Shown here piece by piece: positions 61,048-64,000 of a stretch of 64,000 nucleotides of DNA (its first letter is position 1; every line of letters starts with the position of its first letter). The position numbers and the translations under genes were made by a program. Under the pieces are notes generated by a model. That model was given only the letters and a program-made list of their open reading frames with translations, was not told where the DNA came from and ran no database searches. The stretch is from positions 992,001-1,056,000 of the forward strand of contig NZ_CP096247.1 of the NCBI RefSeq assembly GCF_023204875.1, given 5' to 3'. The DNA comes from Prevotella sp. E15-22. Lineage in GTDB: Bacteria > Bacteroidota > Bacteroidia > Bacteroidales > Bacteroidaceae.

Positions 61048-61764
61048 ATGAATAATGATGACTATCTGATAAAACTTAAGAATCCAGAGGTTTGGTTTGA
61101 ACATGCCTTTGCTCAAAAGATGGTGGCGGATAAATTGCTTGTAGATGTCATCATGAAGAAGGATTTCTTGCTGAGCCTTAGGAAAGAGTCGAACCTGAAC
61201 AAATACGTTGCTTTGTGGTCAAATGCATTGTATCACTACGGTATTGGGATTGAGAATGGGCTAAAGGGAATCATCGTAAAAAATCAGCCGGAGTTGGTTA
61301 ACTTTGAAATATCGGGCGATGATGTTATCTTGCATGATATTGGTGGAAAAGCGAGTAGGAATCATGATTTGTATTCTCTTGCTAACCGTGCGGGAATGCT
61401 GGATAGAAATAATGATTATCGTAAAGGCGGATTTGGAGGGAAACTTACAAAGAATGTACTCCAAAGCTTGTCAGATATGATTCGTTGGGCCGCTAGATAT
61501 CCTCTGCCGAATAATTCTGCCAAGGTTTTCAGAATGGATGATGATGTACCGTCGGTATGTGTGTATGGATTTCATGTCTTGGATGTAATCTGTCCTATAT
61601 TTGATTATTTCAAGAGCTTAAGAGAGCTGAATGGTGAGGTAGATGAGGATTATTTGGAGGAGTATCTTCATGGGGTAACAAAGAAAGCGGAAGATTTGAT
61701 GAGGAAATCTCAAGAAAAGGTGAATGGAAATGACACAGGAAGAACGGTGGTTGGTGAGATATAA
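61048..61764 (+). CDS. HEPN-like protein, gene 7 of the operon
   Basis: The 238-residue protein has 'ALWSNALYHYGIGIENGLKGIIVKNQPE' at about 55 to 82 (key ALYHYGIGIENGLKGII), like the first helix of HEPN domains, followed by 'NHDLYSLANRAG', as in the second. No clear R-x4-6-H is present. It overlaps the small HA-domain gene by 35 bp. Assignment by pattern only. Confidence 0.55.
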   Translation: MNNDDYLIKLKNPEVWFEHAFAQKMVADKLLVDVIMKKDFLLSLRKESNLNKYVALWSNALYHYGIGIENGLKGIIVKNQPELVNFEISGDDVILHDIGGKASRNHDLYSLANRAGMLDRNNDYRKGGFGGKLTKNVLQSLSDMIRWAARYPLPNNSAKVFRMDDDVPSVCVYGFHVLDVICPIFDYFKSLRELNGEVDEDYLEEYLHGVTKKAEDLMRKSQEKVNGNDTGRTVVGEI

Positions 61765-61960
61765 GGAGGTGATGGAGTTCTTGGAAGAGAACCATCGGAA
61801 TCCATCTAAACATCGGATTGAGGAGCATGATATGCTGAACTGGGTGAAGGCAAATCGGAAGGCGATGAATGCGGGGAAGATGAGGTCTGAAAGGATGGAG
61901 GCTTTCGGGAGACTGATGGCTTTGATGGAGGAGTATAAACGGAAGAATCAGTATGAATAG
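61730..61960 (+). CDS. Small helicase-associated-domain-like protein, copy 2
   Basis: The 76-residue product (ATG 61730) begins MTQEERWLVRYKEV and has 'HRNPSKHRIEEHDMLNWVKANRKAMNAGKM' (key RIEEHDMLNW, KANRKAMNAGKM) and ends KRKNQYE. It is clearly related to the protein at 38504 along its whole length. An earlier ATG at 61724 is possible. It overlaps gene 7 and is followed by the same type of terminator as copy 1. Confidence 0.75.
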   Translation: MTQEERWLVRYKEVMEFLEENHRNPSKHRIEEHDMLNWVKANRKAMNAGKMRSERMEAFGRLMALMEEYKRKNQYE

Positions 61961-61971
61961 GATATGGGAAG

Positions 61972-61994
61972 GTCAGCCGATGGGCTGGCTTTTC
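61972..61994 (+). terminator. Terminator after the small HA-domain gene, copy 2
   Basis: GTCAGCC, loop GATG, GGCTGGC then TTTTC; nearly the same as 38743-38765. Confidence 0.8.
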
Positions 61995-62151
61995 TTGGTT
62001 TATATGGGGCATACGGAAACCATGGAAAGTCTCAAGCTAAAGCGTGAGGATAATATACGGGATTTGTAGATTATCGCAGATGAAATAATAAAAAGATAGG
62101 TTGAAAAAGAAGATTTTGGTATAAAAATGTGATTATATTGGAAAATATTCC

Positions 62152-62159
62152 TATCTTTG
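62152..62159 (+). promoter_or_regulatory. -7 box of the ImmA/IrrE gene
   Basis: TATCTTTG, 17 bp before the ATG at 62176. The leader would be almost absent, so little room is left for an SD site. Confidence 0.65.
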
Positions 62160-62175
62160 CGCCCAGAAAACGTAA

Positions 62176-63321
62176 ATGACTAAGGACTGTATAGTAGAAA
62201 TTAACTTGGAGCGTCTGCACTATCTCTTGAGGTTGTATAACCTTTCGGTAGGGGAGTTCTTGGCGATGCTTAATAGTGGACACAAACGGGCGTTAAACCG
62301 CGAGGAGGTGTTTACTAATGAGATGTCTATGGCTTTGTTGAAGCGTATAGATAAAATATTCAATAAGGGTATATACTACTATATTGATTTTACGCCAGTG
62401 TCGCAGGGGTCTCATGCAAGTATATTTTTCAGGAAGCAGAGTTTTAATGGTCAGCTCAATTTGGAAGCCCGGAAAATGGTGGACAAATTTGAAACTCTGA
62501 AAAATACGCTTGATACATACAATGTGTTGGCAGATGTGTCTTTTGAACGTCAGTTGCCATCATTTACCGTAAAGGACAACCCTCGGGAAACGGCTCGTGT
62601 GATTAGTGGACTGCTGAAGATGAGAAGCCATAAGGACGAGAAGGATCATCTGAAGTTCATAATTAATCAGTTGGCTAAACTAAATATTTATGTGTTTGAG
62701 TTTGTTGAGACTTTCAATAAGAAACAGAAGAGTAATGTTGAAGGTTTCTTTATCGCACCAAATGTTATAGTTGTAAAGAGACAACAGGGTCGACTGAAGA
62801 GAGAACTGTTTACATTGGCTCATGAGCTGGGGCATTGCGTAATAAATGTGGAAGAGGTTGAAAACGTTTCGGATGAGTTGTCGTCTGGCCTGTCGGAGAT
62901 AGAGAAATGGTGCAATGATTTTGCTTTCTACCTTTTGATGGGTGATGAAGCTGTAAAATTGGACGGGCTGAAGTATGTCAATGCCAAAAACGACTATGCC
63001 CACGACATGATAAAAGGCATGTCGGACGCGACGCATGTAAGTATGCTGGCCATTTACACCCGTCTCGTGATAGAGAAGAAGATGAGTCAGGATGACTACG
63101 CGCTCGTGAGAGGTGGTATCATGGCCAATGTGAGACGGGCAGAGGAAAAACGAAAGCAGGAGGCGAAAGATGGAAAATCGGTTATGTCATCTCCACGCCC
63201 AATTATTTCGAATCTGTTTCGTGACACCATGCAGTGTGCGCTTTATAGAGGTGTAATAGATGAGGCGACTTTTTGCCAGCAGTTGAATGTGAAACCTGAA
63301 AGGATGGAGGCTTACTTGTGA
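62176..63321 (+). CDS. ImmA/IrrE family metallopeptidase
   Basis: The 381-residue protein carries the zinc-peptidase motif HELGH (216 to 220) within 'LFTLAHELGHCVI', a downstream Glu-rich helix and the ImmA/IrrE (COG2856) pattern 'FFIAPNVIVVKRQQGRLKREL'. The first about 120 residues are helical and could bind DNA. Such proteins cleave a repressor or serve as antitoxin regulators. It overlaps the downstream PIN-like gene by 4 bp, as in toxin-antitoxin pairs. Confidence 0.88.
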   Translation: MTKDCIVEINLERLHYLLRLYNLSVGEFLAMLNSGHKRALNREEVFTNEMSMALLKRIDKIFNKGIYYYIDFTPVSQGSHASIFFRKQSFNGQLNLEARKMVDKFETLKNTLDTYNVLADVSFERQLPSFTVKDNPRETARVISGLLKMRSHKDEKDHLKFIINQLAKLNIYVFEFVETFNKKQKSNVEGFFIAPNVIVVKRQQGRLKRELFTLAHELGHCVINVEEVENVSDELSSGLSEIEKWCNDFAFYLLMGDEAVKLDGLKYVNAKNDYAHDMIKGMSDATHVSMLAIYTRLVIEKKMSQDDYALVRGGIMANVRRAEEKRKQEAKDGKSVMSSPRPIISNLFRDTMQCALYRGVIDEATFCQQLNVKPERMEAYL

Positions 63322-63872
63322 TGGAATACTATTTTGATACCAGTTCGCTTGTGGCCCTGGCTCGCTACTATCATCCTTTTGACAAAGACGGACGGCTTTT
63401 CGATTTTGTGCGTAACCAATTTCAAAGTAAGGAGATTATTGTTCTTGATGCTATATTGAATGAAGCTAAATTCACTTCTAAGGGTATTGTACTGAAAGCA
63501 TATCCTTTTATAGTAGAGCAAAAAGACCTTATTGTTGATACGAAGGAGTTGATGCCATACAGTACCAAGAAGTTTGATAATATGGTTGACAAGAACTTCA
63601 TTGTGGCTGCTTTGGTGAATAATGGGAAGGTGAACTATTCTATAATGAAACAATCTTTCTTGAACAGCGGGGATGGTAAGCTGATTCTCACTATGTATAA
63701 CCGGTTGCATGATGACAAGGAGGCCAATATATGTATTGTGACAGAAGAATCGAAAACAGGGAATGATGGCAAGATATTTAAGAAGATTCCTGCTCTATGT
63801 GAATTTATTGGAGCAAGGTGTATATCATTGGCAGAGTTCTTGTCAACAACGTCATTCCATGTAGCGATGTGA
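63318..63872 (+). CDS. DUF4411 (PIN-like) protein, putative toxin
   Basis: The 184-residue protein begins with 'YYFDTSSLVAL' (Asp early, like PIN D-x-S-x-x-x), then 'NEAKF' and near the end 'IVTEESKTGNDGKIFKKIPALCEF', 'RCISLAEFL', fitting DUF4411, a PIN-domain family of RNase toxins. It overlaps the ImmA/IrrE gene by 4 bp (ATGA-type), which supports a toxin-antitoxin unit. RNase activity is inferred. Confidence 0.8.
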   Translation: MMEYYFDTSSLVALARYYHPFDKDGRLFDFVRNQFQSKEIIVLDAILNEAKFTSKGIVLKAYPFIVEQKDLIVDTKELMPYSTKKFDNMVDKNFIVAALVNNGKVNYSIMKQSFLNSGDGKLILTMYNRLHDDKEANICIVTEESKTGNDGKIFKKIPALCEFIGARCISLAEFLSTTSFHVAM

Positions 63873-63952
63873 TAGTTATTCCTGCAGTTACAACAAATTA
63901 TAAAAAGCAAACAGCAGTTGCAACCTTATATCGGAGTTGCAACAAGAGGAAC

Positions 63953-64000
63953 GGGGGGACGGGTACATTTTCCGCAACAATAGGAGTTGGCTAAAATATT
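63953..64000 (+). repeat. 48-bp dispersed repeat, copy 2, running off the window edge
   Basis: It matches, with two mismatches, the sequence reconstructed across the IS insertion (34628-34640 plus 36085-36119). It contains CCGCAACAATAGGAGTTGGC and a GGGGGGAC start. Confidence 0.85.

Noticed and set aside
63318..63910. Minus-strand frames over the PIN-like gene
   Set aside because: Shadows of a gene with good overlap to its operon partner and a recognisable family pattern.
1..64000. tRNA gene as integration target
   Set aside because: No tRNA-like sequence was noticed near the integrase end; the junction lies in a sugar-transferase gene instead.

Overview
The window looks like chromosomal DNA of a Bacteroidales bacterium, most likely a Prevotella/Segatella-type species. 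Many genes are preceded by the Bacteroidetes -7 promoter box (TAnnTTTG). The gene families (DUF4494, DUF3408/ParA/Mob cluster, BT4734/VirE helicase, DUF4248, HU-like protein, 'smalltalk' peptide) are typical of that order. No tRNA, rRNA or CRISPR array was seen. All calls come from reading the sequence; no database search was run.

1 to about 28,943: right-hand part of an integrative conjugative or mobilizable element. It carries a DUF4494 protein, DNA topoisomerase III, a Bro-N-like protein, a DUF3644 (HEPN-motif) protein and an AAA ATPase/nuclease. A minus-strand mobilization cluster follows (MobC-like, relaxase, ParA, DUF3408, membrane protein). Next come small hypotheticals, an SSB, an atypical tyrosine recombinase, RadC and a phosphoribosyltransferase, then two tandem serine-recombinase + ATPase cassettes, a second RadC and two tandem tyrosine recombinases. 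No type IV secretion genes are visible, so they would lie to the left or be supplied in trans. The right end appears to cut into a capsular initiating sugar-transferase gene, which has lost its N-terminal membrane anchor.

28,944 to 50,262: a surface-polysaccharide region broken up by mobile and defence-like genes. Polysaccharide genes are the truncated sugar transferase, a DegT-family aminotransferase, a WbuC-family cupin, gmd and fcl. Between them lie a RAYT transposase, an HNH protein, RloA/RloB, an IS3-family (IS150-like) element inserted in a dispersed repeat, a GmrSD-like DUF262 protein, a three-gene operon of zinc-cluster/HNH-like proteins, and the Bacteroidales module amidase/smalltalk/HU/DUF4248/VirE helicase. 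Several palindromic repeat families fill the intergenic DNA, and two appear to have entered coding sequences in frame (fcl and the VirE-like helicase).

50,463 to 64,000: a defence-like island with DUF2158 + AbiH, an eight-gene operon (RecF/SMC-like ATPase, HNH nuclease, PLD-like protein, helical protein, DUF2971, multispan membrane protein, HEPN-like protein, small helicase-associated-domain protein), and an ImmA/IrrE peptidase with a DUF4411 PIN-like toxin candidate. The eight-gene operon and the three-gene HNH operon are the best candidates for undescribed systems. The palindromic elements inside genes are the most unusual sequence-level observation.
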